Source: Flavobacterium sp. N502536 (GTDB lineage: Bacteria; Bacteroidota; Bacteroidia; Flavobacteriales; Flavobacteriaceae). From it: 64,000 bases of DNA. The DNA lies in contig NZ_CP110011.1 in assembly GCF_025947345.1 (NCBI RefSeq), forward strand, positions 62,001-126,000. The letters are read 5' to 3'. Position numbers and translations under genes: made by a program. The first letter of the stretch is position 1. Every line of letters begins with the position of its first letter. The notes under the pieces were generated by a model, which was not told where the DNA came from, made no database searches, and was given only the letters and a program-made list of their open reading frames with translations. This document shows positions 1-11,817 of this stretch, in pieces.

Positions 1-3
1 AAC

Positions 4-36
4 TTTGATTCTGTTAAAATATCACAAGTACTTTCA
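4..36 (+). promoter_or_regulatory. Possible promoter of the SprB-type adhesin gene
   Basis: A TTTG at 4-7 and TACTTTCA at 29-36 are separated by 21 bases and resemble the Bacteroidota -33/-7 pair TTTG and TAnnTTTG. The -7 box misses the final TG. It lies 19 bases before the start codon at 55. This is a weak match and the window edge cuts off anything further upstream. Confidence 0.3.
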
Positions 37-54
37 AAAACAAAATCCTAAAAT

Positions 55-3000
55 ATGAAAACTAAAACTACTCTTCAAGAAGTGGGAAATTTCATTAAAT
101 GTGGTAAGTATATTTTCCCTTTTCACCAAAACATTCAACATGATGTCTTTTCTAAAATTAACTTAAAATCTTTATTGATTTTAATTTTAGGATTAACAAT
201 GTATTCTTCGGCAGTTTTTGCTCAGGAGATCCCTGTTAGGATTGGAAATACTATTTCATCAACTAAACTAACTTCCAAGACAGCAAAAACGGCAGCCACA
301 ACCGAAGCTGTTAGTGCTCTGGCAGCTGTTGCCGGTTCAATTGATGTTGCCAATCCTGCTGCAGGCTACAATGGTTATAATGCCGATCAGCTTGTTCGTA
401 ATGTATTAACGTCTGGCTGTTTAACCATCGACAATGTTCGCTTTGGTTATTACAGAAGAAACAATAACAACACCTGGACCTGGGTAAATCATACCTGGTC
501 TTCGACTGCCGGAGACCGACAATTGGGGTACTACAGCAAAGGAACTTCTACATTCCCAATAGACGAAGGGCTTCTTTTGTCTACAGGGAAAATCAGTTCA
601 GCCATGGGACCTAATACGTACACCAACAGGTCTGATGAAATGGTAAACGAAGCGAGTGATCCTGATTTGGCTGGAATTGCCGGCAGAACCATGCACGATG
701 CCTCCATATTAGAATTCAATTTTATTCCGGACGGAAATCTTGTAGAGTTTAAATTTATTTTTGCATCTGAAGAGTATCTGGAATATGTAAATACGCAATT
801 TAATGATGCTTTTGGATTCTTTTTAAGCGGCACCGGAATTACCGGGACGTATACCAATAATGCGATTAATCTTGCCCAATTACCAAATGGTGATGCGGTA
901 ACCATAAACAACATACACTCTGCCGGAACTAACGTAAATAATGTTGCGTTCCCGGCAGTAAACGACGCTTACTACTTAAACAATCCTCCTGGTTCTACCA
1001 CTATGGAATATGATGGTTCAACTGTTGTTCTTACTGCTACTTATGCTGTTACACCTGGAAATACTTATAAAATAAAAATGGCTATTGCCGATGCATCAGA
1101 TCAAAGATGGGATGCCGGTGTGTTTTTGAAAGCAAAAAGTTTTGCGACAAACACTCTGGTTATTACTAATCCTGCCCCTGTATGCGTTAATGGTACAGCA
1201 AACCTTACTTTGCCAGCAGTTACTGCAGGAAGTACTGCCGGACTTACTTATACGTACTGGCAGGATGCTGCAGCAACTATTCCTTATAACACTCCAACTG
1301 CAGCGCCAGTGGGGACTTATTACATTAAAGGTACAAATGTACAATCGGGCTGTTCTGATACGAAACCGGTTGTTGTGAGTCAGACCAATATTGTGATTAC
1401 CGAAACTGCCGGTTCACATGTTGATGTAAAATGTAAAGGAACTACAACCGGATCAGCTACTGTAACAGCTACGGGAGGAACTGCACCTTATACCTATTCC
1501 TGGGCACCATCAGGTGGATCAGCAGCAACGGCTTCGAATTTAGCCGCAGGAACTTATACTGTAACCGCTACTGATTCAAAAGGATGTACCGGTACCAAAC
1601 AAATAATTATTACGGAGCCAGCAGCTATCTTGACTGCAACCACTTCGCAAACCAACGTACTTTGTAATGCCGGAACTACAGGTTCTGCAACCGCTACTCC
1701 TGCCGGAGGAACTGGGCCTTACACCTATTCCTGGGCACCATCGGGCGGATCGGCAGCAACAGCTTCTAATTTAGCAGCTGGAACGTATACCGTAACGATT
1801 AAAGATGCGAATCTTTGTACGATAACCAAAACGGTTACCATTACAGAACCAACGGCGCTAACTGCTACCACGACACAAACCAACGTACTTTGTAAATCTG
1901 CAACAACAGGTTCTGCAACTGTAACTCCTGCGGGAGGAACAGGAGCTTACACGTACTCTTGGGCACCATCTGGAGGTTCAGCAGCAACAGCTTCTAATTT
2001 AGCAGCAGGAACGTATACGGTGACGATTAAAGATGCGAATCTTTGTACAATAACCAAAACGGTTACCATTACAGAGCCTGCAAATGCCTTGACTGCAACC
2101 TCTACGCAAACCAACGTACTTTGTACATCTGCAACAACAGGTTCTGCAACCGTGACTCCTACCGGAGGAACAGGAGCTTACACTTACTCTTGGGCACCAT
2201 CAGGTGGATCAGCAGCGACAGCTTCTAATTTAGCAGCGGGAACTTATACGGTGACGATTAAAGACGCTAATCTTTGTACAATAACCAAAACAGTTACCAT
2301 TACAGAGCCTGCAAATGCCTTGACTGCAACCACTACCCAAACCAACGTACTTTGTACATCTGCAACAACAGGTTCAGCAACCGTTACTCCTACGGGAGGA
2401 ACAGGAGCTTACACGTACTCTTGGGCACCATCAGGTGGATCAGCAGCGACAGCTTCTAATTTAGCCGCAGGAACTTATACCGTGACGATTAAAGATGCGA
2501 ACCTTTGTACGATAACCAAAACGGTTACCATTACAGAGCCTGCAAATGCCTTGACTGCAACCACTTCACAAACGAATGTAGCTTGTAATGCCGGAACTAC
2601 AGGTTCTGCAACTGTGACTCCTACCGGAGGAACAGGAGCTTACACTTACTCTTGGGCACCATCTGGAGGTTCAGCAGCAACGGCTTCAAATTTAGCAGCA
2701 GGAACTTATACCGTGACGATTAAAGATGCTAATCTTTGTACGATAACTAAAACAGTTACCATTACAGAACCAACGGCACTAACCGCTACAACCACACAAA
2801 CCAACGTACTTTGTAAATCTGCAACAACAGGTTCTGCAACCGTAACTCCAGCAGGAGGAACAGGAGCTTACACGTACTCTTGGGCACCATCAGGCGGATC
2901 GGCAGCAACAGCTTCTAATTTAGCCGCAGGAACTTATACCGTGACGATTAAAGATGCTAATCTTTGTACAATCACCAAAACAGTTACTATTACAGAGCCT

Positions 3001-6000
3001 GCAAATGCCTTGACTGCAACCACTACGCAAACTAATGTACTTTGTAATGCCGGGACTACTGGTTCTGCAACCGTGACTCCTGCTGGAGGAACCGGAGCGT
3101 ATACTTACTCTTGGGCACCATCAGGTGGATCAGCAGCAACAGCTTCTAATTTAGCAGCCGGAACATATACCGTGACGATTAAAGATGCGAATCTTTGTAC
3201 CATTACAAAAACAGTAACGATTACAGAGCCAACGGCGCTAACCGCAACAACTACACAAACCAATGTGGCTTGTAATGCCGGAAATACAGGTTCTGCAACA
3301 GTGACTCCAACAGGAGGAACTGGAGCGTATACTTACTCTTGGGCACCATCAGGTGGATCAGCTGCAACAGCTTCTAATTTAGCAGCAGGAACATATACGG
3401 TAACTATTAAAGATGCGAACCTTTGTGCCATTACTAAAACAGTTACCATCACGGAATCATCTACTTTGACCGCAACAACCACACAAACTAATGTGGCTTG
3501 TAATGCCGGAACGACAGGTTCTGCAACCGTAACTGTTGCCGGAGGAACTCCAGGTTATACTTACTCTTGGGCACCATCAGGTGGATCAGCTGCAACAGCT
3601 TCTAATTTAGCAGCCGGAACCTATACGGTAACGATTAAAGATGCCAATCTTTGTACCCTTACTAAAACAGTAACGATTACAGAGCCAACTGCTTTGACTG
3701 CTACAACCTCACAAACTAATGTGGCTTGTAATGCCGGAACTACAGGTTCTGCAACTGTGACTCCTGCAGGAGGAACAGGAGCGTATACCTACTCTTGGGC
3801 ACCATCTGGAGGTTCAGCAGCAACGGCTTCTAATTTAGCAGCAGGAACGTATACGGTGACGATTAAAGATGCAAACCTTTGTACCATTACTAAAACAGTA
3901 ACGATTACAGAGCCAACTGCATTGACCGCAACAACTTCACAAACCAATGTGGCTTGTAATGACGGAACAACAGGTTCTGCAACAGTAACTGCTGCCGGAG
4001 GAACCGGAGCGTATACCTACTCTTGGGCACCATCTGGAGGATCAGCAGCAACAGCCTCTAATTTAGCGGCAGGAACTTATACCGTGACTATTAAAGATGC
4101 CAACCTTTGTACGATTACTAAAACCGTTACCATAACAGAGCCAACGGCGCTGACCGCTACAACTACACAAACCAATGTGGCTTGTAATGCCGGAGCTACA
4201 GGTTCTGCGACAGTGACTGCTGCCGGAGGAACCGGAGCCTATACGTACTCTTGGGCACCATCTGGAGGTTCAGCGGCAACAGCTTCTAATTTAGCGGCAG
4301 GAACATATACCGTAACGATTAAAGATGCGAACCTTTGTACCATTACTAAAACCGTTACCATCACGGAATCATCTACTTTGACCGCTACAACCTCACAAAC
4401 TAATGTGGCTTGTAATGCCGGAACTACAGGTTCTGCAACCGTAACTGTTTCCGGAGGAACTCCTGGTTATACTTACTCCTGGGCACCATCAGGTGGTTCA
4501 GCAGCAACAGCTTCTAATTTGGCAGCGGGAACTTATACCGTGACTATTAAAGACGCTAATCTTTGTACCCTTATTAAAACCGTTACCATAACAGAACCAA
4601 CGGCGCTGACCGCTACAACTTCACAAACCAATGTGGCTTGTAATGCCGGAACTACAGGTTCTGCAACTGTAACTGCTGCCGGAGGAACCGGAGCGTATAC
4701 ATACTCTTGGGCACCATCAGGTGGATCAGCTGCAACAGCTTCAAATTTGGCAGCAGGAACTTATACGGTGACTATTAAAGATGCTAATCTTTGTACCCTT
4801 ACTAAAACAGTAACGATTACAGAACCAACTGCTTTGACTGCAACAACTACACAAACTAATGTGGCTTGTAATGCCGGAACTACAGGTTCTGCAACTGTAA
4901 CTGCTGCCGGAGGAACCGGAGCATATACATACTCTTGGGCACCATCTGGAGGCTCAGCAGCAACAGCTTCTAATTTAGCAGCCGGAACCTATACCGTAAC
5001 TATTAAAGATGCTAACCTTTGTACGATTACTAAAACCGTTACCATAACAGAACCAACTGCACTAACCGCAACAACCTCACAAATTAATGTGGCTTGTAAT
5101 GCCGGAGCTACAGGTTCTGCAACCGTAACTGCCGCCGGAGGAACCGGAGCGTATACCTACTCTTGGGCACCATCTGGAGGTTCAGCAGCAACAGCTTCTA
5201 ACTTAGCTGCAGGAACATATACCGTAACTATTAAAGATGCTAATCTTTGTTCAATAACAAAAACAGTAACGATTACAGAGCCAACTGTATTAACAGCCAC
5301 TACTTCACAAACCAATGTAGGCTGTGGAGGTGACAATACAGGATCTGCTACCATTACTGTTTCCGGTGGAACTCCAGGTTATACTTACTTGTGGTCTCCA
5401 TCTGGCGGAACTGCTGCTACAGCAAATGCACTTGTTGCCGGAACTTATACGGTGACTGCAACAGATGCGAACTCTTGTACCATAACGAAATCGGTTACTA
5501 TTATTGATGGAGATTCTACTAAACCAATCATAGATCCTCTACCACAAAGTACTACTATTAATTGTCCTGCAACACCAGTATTTGCAACTGCTACTGCAAC
5601 GGATAACAATGGCGTGATTTCATCATTAACTTATACAGATGTAATTACTCCGGGTGGATGCGCGGGTTCTTACACTCAAACCAGAACCTGGACCGCTGTT
5701 GATGCCTGTGGAAATGTTTCACTTCCTGTGAGCCAGGTTATTGTTGTACAAGATATTTCTGCTCCAACATGGTCTACTCAAACTGCTTCTTTGGATAAAA
5801 CTATCGAATGTAGTGATACAGCAGCCTTAACTTCTGCACAAGCCTTGTTCCCAACGGCAACTGATGCTTGTGATACCAATGTTTCAAACATTGTAAAAGT
5901 AAGCGGTGCTTTTGTAGCCTCTCAAGGTTGTTCTAATGCAGGAACCTATACCAATACCTGGACAGTAAAAGACGATTGCGGAAATACTTCGGATACTTTC

Positions 6001-7890
6001 ACTCAGGTGATTACCATTCAGGATACTTCTAAACCAACATGGTCTACTCCAACTGCTTCTTTAGACAAAACTATAGAATGTAGTGATACAGCAGCCTTAA
6101 CTTCTGCACAAGCCTTGTTCCCAACGGCAACTGATGCTTGTGATACCGATGTTTCAAACCTTGTAAAAGTAAGCGGTGCTTTTGTAGCCTCTCAAGGTTG
6201 TGCCAATTCAGGAACTTATACTAACACTTGGACAGTAAAAGACGATTGTGGAAATACTTCGGATACTTTCACTCAGGTGATTACTATTCAGGATACTTCT
6301 AAACCAACATGGTCTACTCCAACTGCTTCTTTAAACAAAACTTTAGAATGTAGTGATACAGCAGCCTTAACTTCTGCACAAGCCTTGTTTCCAACAGCAA
6401 CTGATGCTTGTGATACCGATGTTTCAAACCTTGTAAAAGTAAGCGGTGCTTTTGTAGCTTCTGAAAGTTGTTCTAATGCAGGAACCTATACCAATACCTG
6501 GACGGTAAAAGACGATTGCGGAAATACTTCTGATACTTTCACTCAGGTGATTACCATTCAGGATACTACAAAACCAACCTTTACCGGAACGTTACCTGCC
6601 GACATTACTGTTTCCTGTGATGCTGTTCCGCAGCCTGCAAATATGGAAGCCTCTGACAATTGCAATGGCAACTTACCAATTGTTTTCAGTGAAACAAAAA
6701 GTAATATTGAAAATCAATGTGCTACAAATTATACTTTAACCCGTAAATGGACGACCAGTGATTGTGGTGGAAATACCATTTCTTACACTCAAATTATAAC
6801 TGTAAGAGACACTACTCCGCCTACAGGAACAGCTCCTCTTAATGTAGCCAATTTGCAAACTATCGCTAATATTCCTGCCGGAAATCCAAGTGACATCAAA
6901 GACGCTAAGGATAATTGCAGCAGTACAGTTAACATTACAGTAAGTGACACTAACAATGGCGGAAGCGGCTGCGACGGAAGTCCTTACATCCTGACCAGAA
7001 GCTATACCCTAACCGATTGTGCAGGAAATAAAACCGTACTGGTACAAACCTTTACAGTAGCCAATACAGTTTCGGTAAGCGGAGTGGCTACCAATGTGAA
7101 CTGTCTGGACGGAAAAACCGGTTCAATTCTGGTAACCAATAGTCCTGGTTCGACTGTGGTAATTAGAAACGCTAACAACGAAATTGTTGGAAACACCAAT
7201 TTACCAGCCGGAACATACACACTTACAGCAACATCGCCTGTAAACAATCAGAATCAAACGTGTACGGCTACGGCAACAGTTACGATTACTGCAACTCCTA
7301 GTGGAACAACAACGATCAGCAGTAAAGCCTGTAACGATGATTCGACTCTTATAAACTTGTTATCCTTATTACCGGAAAACACTCCTACTACAGGAACCTG
7401 GGTGGACAACAATAATACCAACAGCATACAAGGAAATAATTTTAATCCTTTTGGTCTGGCGCTGGGCACTTATACCTTCGAATACAGAATACCGGATACA
7501 TTCTGCCCAAGAACTATTGTACTGAATATGGAAGTAAATGATGATTGTAAAGTACTTGCCTGTGGAAGCGTAGTCGTTCATAACGCCTTCTCGCCTAACG
7601 GAGACGGAATCAATGATATCTTCAAAATAGACAGTATTGACGATACCACTTGTTATCCTGAAAATGATGTAGAGATTTACAACCGCTGGGGAGTATTGGT
7701 ATTTGAAACACATAATTACAACAATCAAACCAATGCCTTTGATGGAATTTCAAGAGGCCGAACTACCGTCAAACAATCTGACGGACTACCAACAGGAACT
7801 TATTTCTATATTATTAATTATAAATCATTGGACGGAAATAATGTGCTTCAAAACAATAAAAAAGATGGGTACTTATATCTATCAAAATAA
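55..7890 (+). CDS. Giant SprB-type cell-surface adhesin, T9SS type B cargo
   Basis: A 2611-residue secreted protein. The hydrophobic signal core (about residues 37-57, ending SSAVFAQ) follows an unusually long 36-residue N-terminal stretch. A choice-of-anchor-L-like domain covers about 95-370. Eighteen SprB repeats of 76-77 residues run from about 453 to 1818, each carrying a [14 protein letters not shown] core and two conserved cysteines. Then come HYR/Ig-like modules, including three almost identical 90-residue copies (about 1905-2174). A gliding-motility-type C-terminal domain (about 2500-2611, with [13 protein letters not shown] and [10 protein letters not shown]) marks it as a type B T9SS substrate. 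In F. johnsoniae, SprB is a mobile adhesin that drives gliding. This protein is shorter and may be a paralogue for surface attachment. The next two genes are its usual SprF-like and OmpA-like companions. Family and export route are clear; the ligand is unknown. Confidence 0.93.
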   Translation: MKTKTTLQEVGNFIKCGKYIFPFHQNIQHDVFSKINLKSLLILILGLTMYSSAVFAQEIPVRIGNTISSTKLTSKTAKTAATTEAVSALAAVAGSIDVANPAAGYNGYNADQLVRNVLTSGCLTIDNVRFGYYRRNNNNTWTWVNHTWSSTAGDRQLGYYSKGTSTFPIDEGLLLSTGKISSAMGPNTYTNRSDEMVNEASDPDLAGIAGRTMHDASILEFNFIPDGNLVEFKFIFASEEYLEYVNTQFNDAFGFFLSGTGITGTYTNNAINLAQLPNGDAVTINNIHSAGTNVNNVAFPAVNDAYYLNNPPGSTTMEYDGSTVVLTATYAVTPGNTYKIKMAIADASDQRWDAGVFLKAKSFATNTLVITNPAPVCVNGTANLTLPAVTAGSTAGLTYTYWQDAAATIPYNTPTAAPVGTYYIKGTNVQSGCSDTKPVVVSQTNIVITETAGSHVDVKCKGTTTGSATVTATGGTAPYTYSWAPSGGSAATASNLAAGTYTVTATDSKGCTGTKQIIITEPAAILTATTSQTNVLCNAGTTGSATATPAGGTGPYTYSWAPSGGSAATASNLAAGTYTVTIKDANLCTITKTVTITEPTALTATTTQTNVLCKSATTGSATVTPAGGTGAYTYSWAPSGGSAATASNLAAGTYTVTIKDANLCTITKTVTITEPANALTATSTQTNVLCTSATTGSATVTPTGGTGAYTYSWAPSGGSAATASNLAAGTYTVTIKDANLCTITKTVTITEPANALTATTTQTNVLCTSATTGSATVTPTGGTGAYTYSWAPSGGSAATASNLAAGTYTVTIKDANLCTITKTVTITEPANALTATTSQTNVACNAGTTGSATVTPTGGTGAYTYSWAPSGGSAATASNLAAGTYTVTIKDANLCTITKTVTITEPTALTATTTQTNVLCKSATTGSATVTPAGGTGAYTYSWAPSGGSAATASNLAAGTYTVTIKDANLCTITKTVTITEPANALTATTTQTNVLCNAGTTGSATVTPAGGTGAYTYSWAPSGGSAATASNLAAGTYTVTIKDANLCTITKTVTITEPTALTATTTQTNVACNAGNTGSATVTPTGGTGAYTYSWAPSGGSAATASNLAAGTYTVTIKDANLCAITKTVTITESSTLTATTTQTNVACNAGTTGSATVTVAGGTPGYTYSWAPSGGSAATASNLAAGTYTVTIKDANLCTLTKTVTITEPTALTATTSQTNVACNAGTTGSATVTPAGGTGAYTYSWAPSGGSAATASNLAAGTYTVTIKDANLCTITKTVTITEPTALTATTSQTNVACNDGTTGSATVTAAGGTGAYTYSWAPSGGSAATASNLAAGTYTVTIKDANLCTITKTVTITEPTALTATTTQTNVACNAGATGSATVTAAGGTGAYTYSWAPSGGSAATASNLAAGTYTVTIKDANLCTITKTVTITESSTLTATTSQTNVACNAGTTGSATVTVSGGTPGYTYSWAPSGGSAATASNLAAGTYTVTIKDANLCTLIKTVTITEPTALTATTSQTNVACNAGTTGSATVTAAGGTGAYTYSWAPSGGSAATASNLAAGTYTVTIKDANLCTLTKTVTITEPTALTATTTQTNVACNAGTTGSATVTAAGGTGAYTYSWAPSGGSAATASNLAAGTYTVTIKDANLCTITKTVTITEPTALTATTSQINVACNAGATGSATVTAAGGTGAYTYSWAPSGGSAATASNLAAGTYTVTIKDANLCSITKTVTITEPTVLTATTSQTNVGCGGDNTGSATITVSGGTPGYTYLWSPSGGTAATANALVAGTYTVTATDANSCTITKSVTIIDGDSTKPIIDPLPQSTTINCPATPVFATATATDNNGVISSLTYTDVITPGGCAGSYTQTRTWTAVDACGNVSLPVSQVIVVQDISAPTWSTQTASLDKTIECSDTAALTSAQALFPTATDACDTNVSNIVKVSGAFVASQGCSNAGTYTNTWTVKDDCGNTSDTFTQVITIQDTSKPTWSTPTASLDKTIECSDTAALTSAQALFPTATDACDTDVSNLVKVSGAFVASQGCANSGTYTNTWTVKDDCGNTSDTFTQVITIQDTSKPTWSTPTASLNKTLECSDTAALTSAQALFPTATDACDTDVSNLVKVSGAFVASESCSNAGTYTNTWTVKDDCGNTSDTFTQVITIQDTTKPTFTGTLPADITVSCDAVPQPANMEASDNCNGNLPIVFSETKSNIENQCATNYTLTRKWTTSDCGGNTISYTQIITVRDTTPPTGTAPLNVANLQTIANIPAGNPSDIKDAKDNCSSTVNITVSDTNNGGSGCDGSPYILTRSYTLTDCAGNKTVLVQTFTVANTVSVSGVATNVNCLDGKTGSILVTNSPGSTVVIRNANNEIVGNTNLPAGTYTLTATSPVNNQNQTCTATATVTITATPSGTTTISSKACNDDSTLINLLSLLPENTPTTGTWVDNNNTNSIQGNNFNPFGLALGTYTFEYRIPDTFCPRTIVLNMEVNDDCKVLACGSVVVHNAFSPNGDGINDIFKIDSIDDTTCYPENDVEIYNRWGVLVFETHNYNNQTNAFDGISRGRTTVKQSDGLPTGTYFYIINYKSLDGNNVLQNNKKDGYLYLSK
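1414..5510 (+). repeat. 18 tandem SprB coding repeats (228-231 bp)
   Basis: In-frame tandem units of 76 or 77 codons. Length variation comes from the unit junction, which ends TEPTAL or TEPANAL. Units 2-17 are nearly identical at protein and DNA level. The first and last units are more diverged, as expected if internal units are homogenised by recombination. Variation is concentrated in the ten residues after the first cysteine. Confidence 0.95.
5767..6576 (+). repeat. Three 270-bp tandem coding repeats in the adhesin
   Basis: Copies begin at 5767, 6037 and 6307, giving an exact 270-base (90-codon) period. Each encodes an HYR/Ig-like module beginning TWSTPTASL and ending TQVITIQDT. Few differences separate the copies, which points to recent duplication. 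Confidence 0.92.
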
Positions 7891-7964
7891 GAAAGAAAAA
7901 ATATATTCTATTGTATCACAAACACATAAAGAAGCTTTTTACAATTAATTAATAAAAAAATCCT

Positions 7965-7972
7965 TATTTTTG
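7965..7972 (+). promoter_or_regulatory. Possible -7 box upstream of the PorP/SprF gene
   Basis: TATTTTTG fits TAnnTTTG and lies 54 bases before the start at 8027, in the 136-base gap after the adhesin. No good -33 TTTG is seen at the usual distance, so the gene may also be read through from the adhesin. Confidence 0.3.
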
Positions 7973-8026
7973 AATATACAAATGCATAGACTTTTTTTCG
8001 ATTTTCTTGGATAAAAAGTAGTACTA

Positions 8027-8965
8027 ATGAAAATAATAAATACCACTATGAGAACAAAATTATTTTTCTTCGTCATTATGTTTGTAACAATTGCTGGTTA
8101 TGCCCAACAGGATGCACAATTTACGCAATACATGTACAATACCATAAACATCAATCCCGCTTATGCCGGATCACGAGGAGCTTTAAGTGTTTTTGGATTG
8201 TACCGCACCCAATGGGTTGGACTCGACGGGGCACCTGAAACCAGCGCTTTCTCTGTAAATAGCCCGATAAACAACAGTAATCTGGGAGTAGGAGCCTCTT
8301 TAGTAAACGACAAAATTGGTCCAACCAATGAAAATAACATTTCTGTCGACCTCTCTTATACTGTTCAAACCTCAGCCGATTTTAAACTTTCGTTTGGTAT
8401 TAAGGGAACAGCAAACCTGTTCAATCTTGATGTCAGCAAATTAAATCCGGAGAGCCAGGGAGATCCACAGTTTCAGGATCTAAACAATAAGTTTTCACCA
8501 AATGTGGGGGCCGGAGTCTACTGGCATTCTGATAAAGCTTATATCGGTTTGTCTGTACCCAACTTTATCGAAACCAATCGGTTTGATGATAACGACTATG
8601 CCATTTATAAAGATAAAATCAATTATTACTTAATAGCCGGTTATGTGTTTGATTTAGATCAATACCAATACATCAAATTCAAACCTGCTTTACTGACCAA
8701 AATGGTTGAGGGAGCACCGCTTCAGGTAGACGTTTCTGCAAACTTTATGTTTATGGACAAACTTGTGGTTGGACTAGCGTATCGTTGGAGTGCTTCAATA
8801 AGCGCCATGGTAGGGTTTCAAATAACCGACGGCCTTTATCTTGGTTATGGTTACGATCGTGAAACCACCCGACTGAACAACTATAATTCGGGATCACATG
8901 AGATATTCCTGCGTTACGAATTCTTCAAAAACAATGGTAAAATGACAACGCCACGTTTCTTCTAA
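8027..8965 (+). CDS. PorP/SprF-family type IX secretion outer-membrane protein
   Basis: A 312-residue predicted outer-membrane beta-barrel. The real N-terminus may be the internal ATG at 8048, which gives a standard signal peptide ending AGYAQ. The mature protein opens with DAQFTQYMYNTININPAYAGS, the hallmark of the PorP/SprF family. It ends in an aromatic-rich strand (HEIFLRYEFF). In F. johnsoniae, SprF lies directly downstream of SprB and is needed to get SprB to the surface. Homologues sit beside other type B cargo genes. Here it follows the giant adhesin by 136 bases and precedes the OmpA gene by 5 bases, so it is inferred to handle export or anchoring of that adhesin. It is a paralogue and need not be the core motility SprF. 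Confidence 0.93.
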   Translation: MKIINTTMRTKLFFFVIMFVTIAGYAQQDAQFTQYMYNTININPAYAGSRGALSVFGLYRTQWVGLDGAPETSAFSVNSPINNSNLGVGASLVNDKIGPTNENNISVDLSYTVQTSADFKLSFGIKGTANLFNLDVSKLNPESQGDPQFQDLNNKFSPNVGAGVYWHSDKAYIGLSVPNFIETNRFDDNDYAIYKDKINYYLIAGYVFDLDQYQYIKFKPALLTKMVEGAPLQVDVSANFMFMDKLVVGLAYRWSASISAMVGFQITDGLYLGYGYDRETTRLNNYNSGSHEIFLRYEFFKNNGKMTTPRFF

Positions 8966-8970
8966 AAATA

Positions 8971-10917
8971 ATGATTATGAAAAATTATATACTCCTTTGC
9001 TTAACAATTATCTGTTCTTTTTCATTCGGCAGTTATGCGCAACAATCGAAAATTAATACTGCTGATAAAAACTACGATAATTATGCGTATATCAACGCTA
9101 TTAAAACCTACGAACGTGTAGCCGATAAAGGGTACAAATCAGACGATTTGTTTAAGAAGCTCGGAAATTCTTACTACTTCAACTCTAACTTTGAAGCAGC
9201 CGCGAAATGGTATGGTGAATTATTTGCCATGAATACCGCTGTTGAGCCTGAGTATTACTATCGATATGCACAATGCTTGAAATCGACCGGGCAAACAGCT
9301 AAGGCTGCTAAAATCATGGAAGAGTTCGCGGCTAAATCGAAAAACGACGACAGAGCGAAATTATACGCCGAAGATGTAAACTATCTCGACAAAATTAAAG
9401 CCAATTCAGGCCGATACAAAATCGAAGATGCCGGAATCAATTCTAAATATTCCGACTACAGTTCTTTTGTGTACAATGGTAAAATATATTTTGCCTCTGC
9501 CAGAGATACCGGAAACTTTTCACAGCGCAAACACAAATGGACCGGAGAGTATTTTACTAATCTGTATTTTGCCGATACTGACCCTGCTTCCAACAGTGTT
9601 GTTAAGGTCAATAAATTTAAAACATCCCTAAATACGAAGTTTCACGAATCTTCTCCTGCTTTTACAAAAGACGGAAAAACGGTTTATTTTACGCGAAACA
9701 ATTACATCAATGGTAAAAAAGGAAAAGATGACAACAAAATTACTTTAATCAAAATATACAAAGCTACTCTTGAAAACGGAAAGTGGACCAATATCACGAC
9801 ACTTCCTTTTGACAGCGACAATTACAGTACCGCACATCCGGCATTGAGTCCTGATGAAAAAACACTGTACTTTGCCTCTGATATGCCCGGAACTGTGGGA
9901 CAATCTGATATTTACAAGGTGAGTATTAACGGAGACAGTAGTTATGGTACACCTCAAAACTTAGGAAAAACCATTAACACCCAAGGGAAAGAAACCTTCC
10001 CGTATGTGACCAGTGATAATGAAATTTACTTTGCTTCTGATGGGCATCCCGGTCTGGGAGGATTGGATGTTTTTGTGGGTAAAATTGAAGATAACGGAAC
10101 CATTAGCAGCATTCAGAATCTTGGAGCAGATGTCAATTCGCCAAAAGATGATTTTGCCTATATTATTGATCCCGCTTCCAGAATAGGCTATTTCAGCTCT
10201 AATAAAGATGGCGGACAGGGTTCTGATGATATTTACAAATTCCTTGAGACCCGAAGACTACAATGCATCCAGGAGTTAAATGGAGTGATTACAGATGCCG
10301 AAACCTTAGCGATTTTACCAAATACAAAACTAACGTTGTACGACAATCAGGGAGCGGTAAAAAACAATACCATTTCAGATGCTACAGGTTTTTACAGTTT
10401 TCCGGTCGAATGCGGAAAAACGTATAATGTAAGAGCTGAAAAAGAAGATTATACTACCAAAGAAATAAACATCACTATTGGCAAACTTACCGGAAAAACG
10501 AGTCTTCCTATTGCTTTGGATAAAGCAACCTGCAAAGTCACCATTGGTGATGATTTAGGAAAATGTTTTGGTATTAAAATGATCTATTTTGATCTGGACA
10601 AATCAAATATTCGTACCGAAGCTGCTCTGGATCTGGAGAAAATACTTGATGTACTAAACAGTCATCCAACGATGAAACTTGATATTCGTTCGCATACCGA
10701 CAGCCGTGCTACACACAAATACAATGCGGCCTTGTCTGATAGAAGAGCAAAATCAACTATTGCATGGCTGGTTAAAAACGGAGTCGCTAAAAACAGACTA
10801 ACCGGAAAAGGATATGGAGAAACCCAACTGGTAAATGGCTGTTCTGATGGCGTACCTTGTACGGAAGAACAACATCAAATGAACAGAAGAAGCGAATTTA
10901 TTATTACAGCCTTGTAA
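8971..10917 (+). CDS. OmpA-family protein with TPR and PD40 beta-propeller
   Basis: A 648-residue envelope protein; the second ATG at 8977 is an equally good start, followed by a signal peptide ending FGSYAQ. TPR-like helices lie at about 25-140. WD40/PD40 propeller repeats follow (about 160-420, with motifs such as YFASDMPGTVGQSDIYKV). A carboxypeptidase-regulatory-like Ig fold covers about 430-520. The C-terminal OmpA peptidoglycan-binding domain has IYFDLDKSNIR, DIRSHTDSRA and GYGE. The family couples outer-membrane machines to peptidoglycan, as PorE does in the T9SS. It is translationally close to the SprF-like gene and completes the adhesin module. Domain calls are firm; the anchoring role is inferred. 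Confidence 0.93.
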   Translation: MIMKNYILLCLTIICSFSFGSYAQQSKINTADKNYDNYAYINAIKTYERVADKGYKSDDLFKKLGNSYYFNSNFEAAAKWYGELFAMNTAVEPEYYYRYAQCLKSTGQTAKAAKIMEEFAAKSKNDDRAKLYAEDVNYLDKIKANSGRYKIEDAGINSKYSDYSSFVYNGKIYFASARDTGNFSQRKHKWTGEYFTNLYFADTDPASNSVVKVNKFKTSLNTKFHESSPAFTKDGKTVYFTRNNYINGKKGKDDNKITLIKIYKATLENGKWTNITTLPFDSDNYSTAHPALSPDEKTLYFASDMPGTVGQSDIYKVSINGDSSYGTPQNLGKTINTQGKETFPYVTSDNEIYFASDGHPGLGGLDVFVGKIEDNGTISSIQNLGADVNSPKDDFAYIIDPASRIGYFSSNKDGGQGSDDIYKFLETRRLQCIQELNGVITDAETLAILPNTKLTLYDNQGAVKNNTISDATGFYSFPVECGKTYNVRAEKEDYTTKEINITIGKLTGKTSLPIALDKATCKVTIGDDLGKCFGIKMIYFDLDKSNIRTEAALDLEKILDVLNSHPTMKLDIRSHTDSRATHKYNAALSDRRAKSTIAWLVKNGVAKNRLTGKGYGETQLVNGCSDGVPCTEEQHQMNRRSEFIITAL

Positions 10918-10933
10918 ACTTTAATATTTTAAA

Positions 10934-11039
10934 AATTCAAATTCCAAATTCCAAAACCCGGTTCGGGAACTTTGGAATTTGGAATTTCTTTTTTTGGAAT
11001 TTGCTTTTTGGAATTTGGAATTTGCTTTTTGGAATTTGT
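10934..11039. repeat. Quasi-palindromic array of GGAATTT words
   Basis: AAATTCCAA words on the left are followed by several TTGGAATTTGG words on the right, so the array can fold on itself. It fills the gap between the plus-strand OmpA gene and the minus-strand CAP gene. The same words recur at 43.5-43.6 kb. Confidence 0.75.
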
Positions 11040-11059
11040 CTTTCGTAAAAATATTGGCA

Positions 11060-11095
11060 CAAAAAAAATCGTTGCAATTCTGTGAATTACAACGA
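11060..11095 (-). terminator. Terminator of the CAP-domain gene
   Basis: Arms at 11068-11079 and 11084-11095 form a 12-bp stem, perfect in minus-strand RNA with one U-G pair. A run of eight T follows on the minus strand. It starts 32 bases after the stop of the CAP gene. Confidence 0.8.
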
Positions 11096-11126
11096 TACAT
11101 AAAAACTAACCAGTCCAAAATTCTCT

Positions 11127-11645
11127 TTACATCTTCACAAAGATGTTTGTATAGTATTTTTTACCTGTTTGAGGATCAATAGAAACTGATAGACCAAAGT
11201 GGGTATAATCTCCTTCGATATTTGCTTTATGTCCTGGGCTATCCAGCCAGGCTCTTAAAGCTGCTTCTGAAGTTTTATAATTGTAAGCAACGTTCTCGCC
11301 TACTTTTTTAGCTCCTAAAACACTCATGATATTATTAGAACGAGAAGTAAAATCATTATGATCAACCACATTGTTTGCGATCATGTACTTGTTATGCTCT
11401 TCGCATTTAAAGGAAACGTGATTTACTCTTTGCAGCGCATTAAGACCGATACTTACCCGATAGTCATTGATAAGTTTCATAGATTCGATTTCTGAATCAT
11501 TGTACGTGTAGCTGGCAACAACCGTTTCGGTTTTAGTACCGTTTTCGGTAGCCTCTGCACTATCCGATGAACAGGAGCTCATTGCAACAAGTACGAAAAC
11601 TATTGCAACGAACCTCATGTTATGCATCATCTTTCTCATAATCAC
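11127..11645 (-). CDS. CAP/SCP-domain lipoprotein
   Basis: A 172-residue secreted protein; starts at the fourth to tenth residues are also possible because there are several ATGs. A signal peptide with lipobox VAMSSC predicts a lipoprotein. The CAP domain (about 50-172) shows INDYRVSIGLNALQ, CEEHNKYM, a GENVAYNY motif, WLDSPGHKANIEGDY and a terminal YYTNIFVKM strand, matching the bacterial YkwD-like group. Such domains are secreted and often of unknown function. The usual CAP histidines appear as EEH and SPGH. It stands alone with its own terminator, separated from pdxH by 172 bases. Confidence 0.85.
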   Translation of the reverse strand: MIMRKMMHNMRFVAIVFVLVAMSSCSSDSAEATENGTKTETVVASYTYNDSEIESMKLINDYRVSIGLNALQRVNHVSFKCEEHNKYMIANNVVDHNDFTSRSNNIMSVLGAKKVGENVAYNYKTSEAALRAWLDSPGHKANIEGDYTHFGLSVSIDPQTGKKYYTNIFVKM

Positions 11646-11817
11646 ATAGTAGTTTAACTTTTAAAGTAGATGTTGGGGCAAATCCTTTAAATTCTTTATT
11701 TAGACAAATTGATCTGTTATATTTTCTTACTCAAACATATCAAATCTACCGGTAAACTACAAAAATAATCGATGAACTACATAACAATTCTATATTAACA
11801 TGTGTTTTTCTTACAAA

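Noticed and set aside
1414..5510. Regular direct repeats that could be taken for a CRISPR array
   Set aside because: Period is 228-231 bases, all in frame within one long reading frame, and no spacer-like unique sequence separates the repeats.
531..7728. Open frames on the opposite strand of, or out of frame with, the adhesin gene
   Set aside because: They mirror the repeat sequence, have no start context or family features, and are explained by the biased codon use of the repeats.
10857..11182. Short overlapping frames on both strands in the GGAATTT array
   Set aside because: Their translations are runs of Phe, Trp, Leu and Asn made by the repeat words, with no plausible protein.
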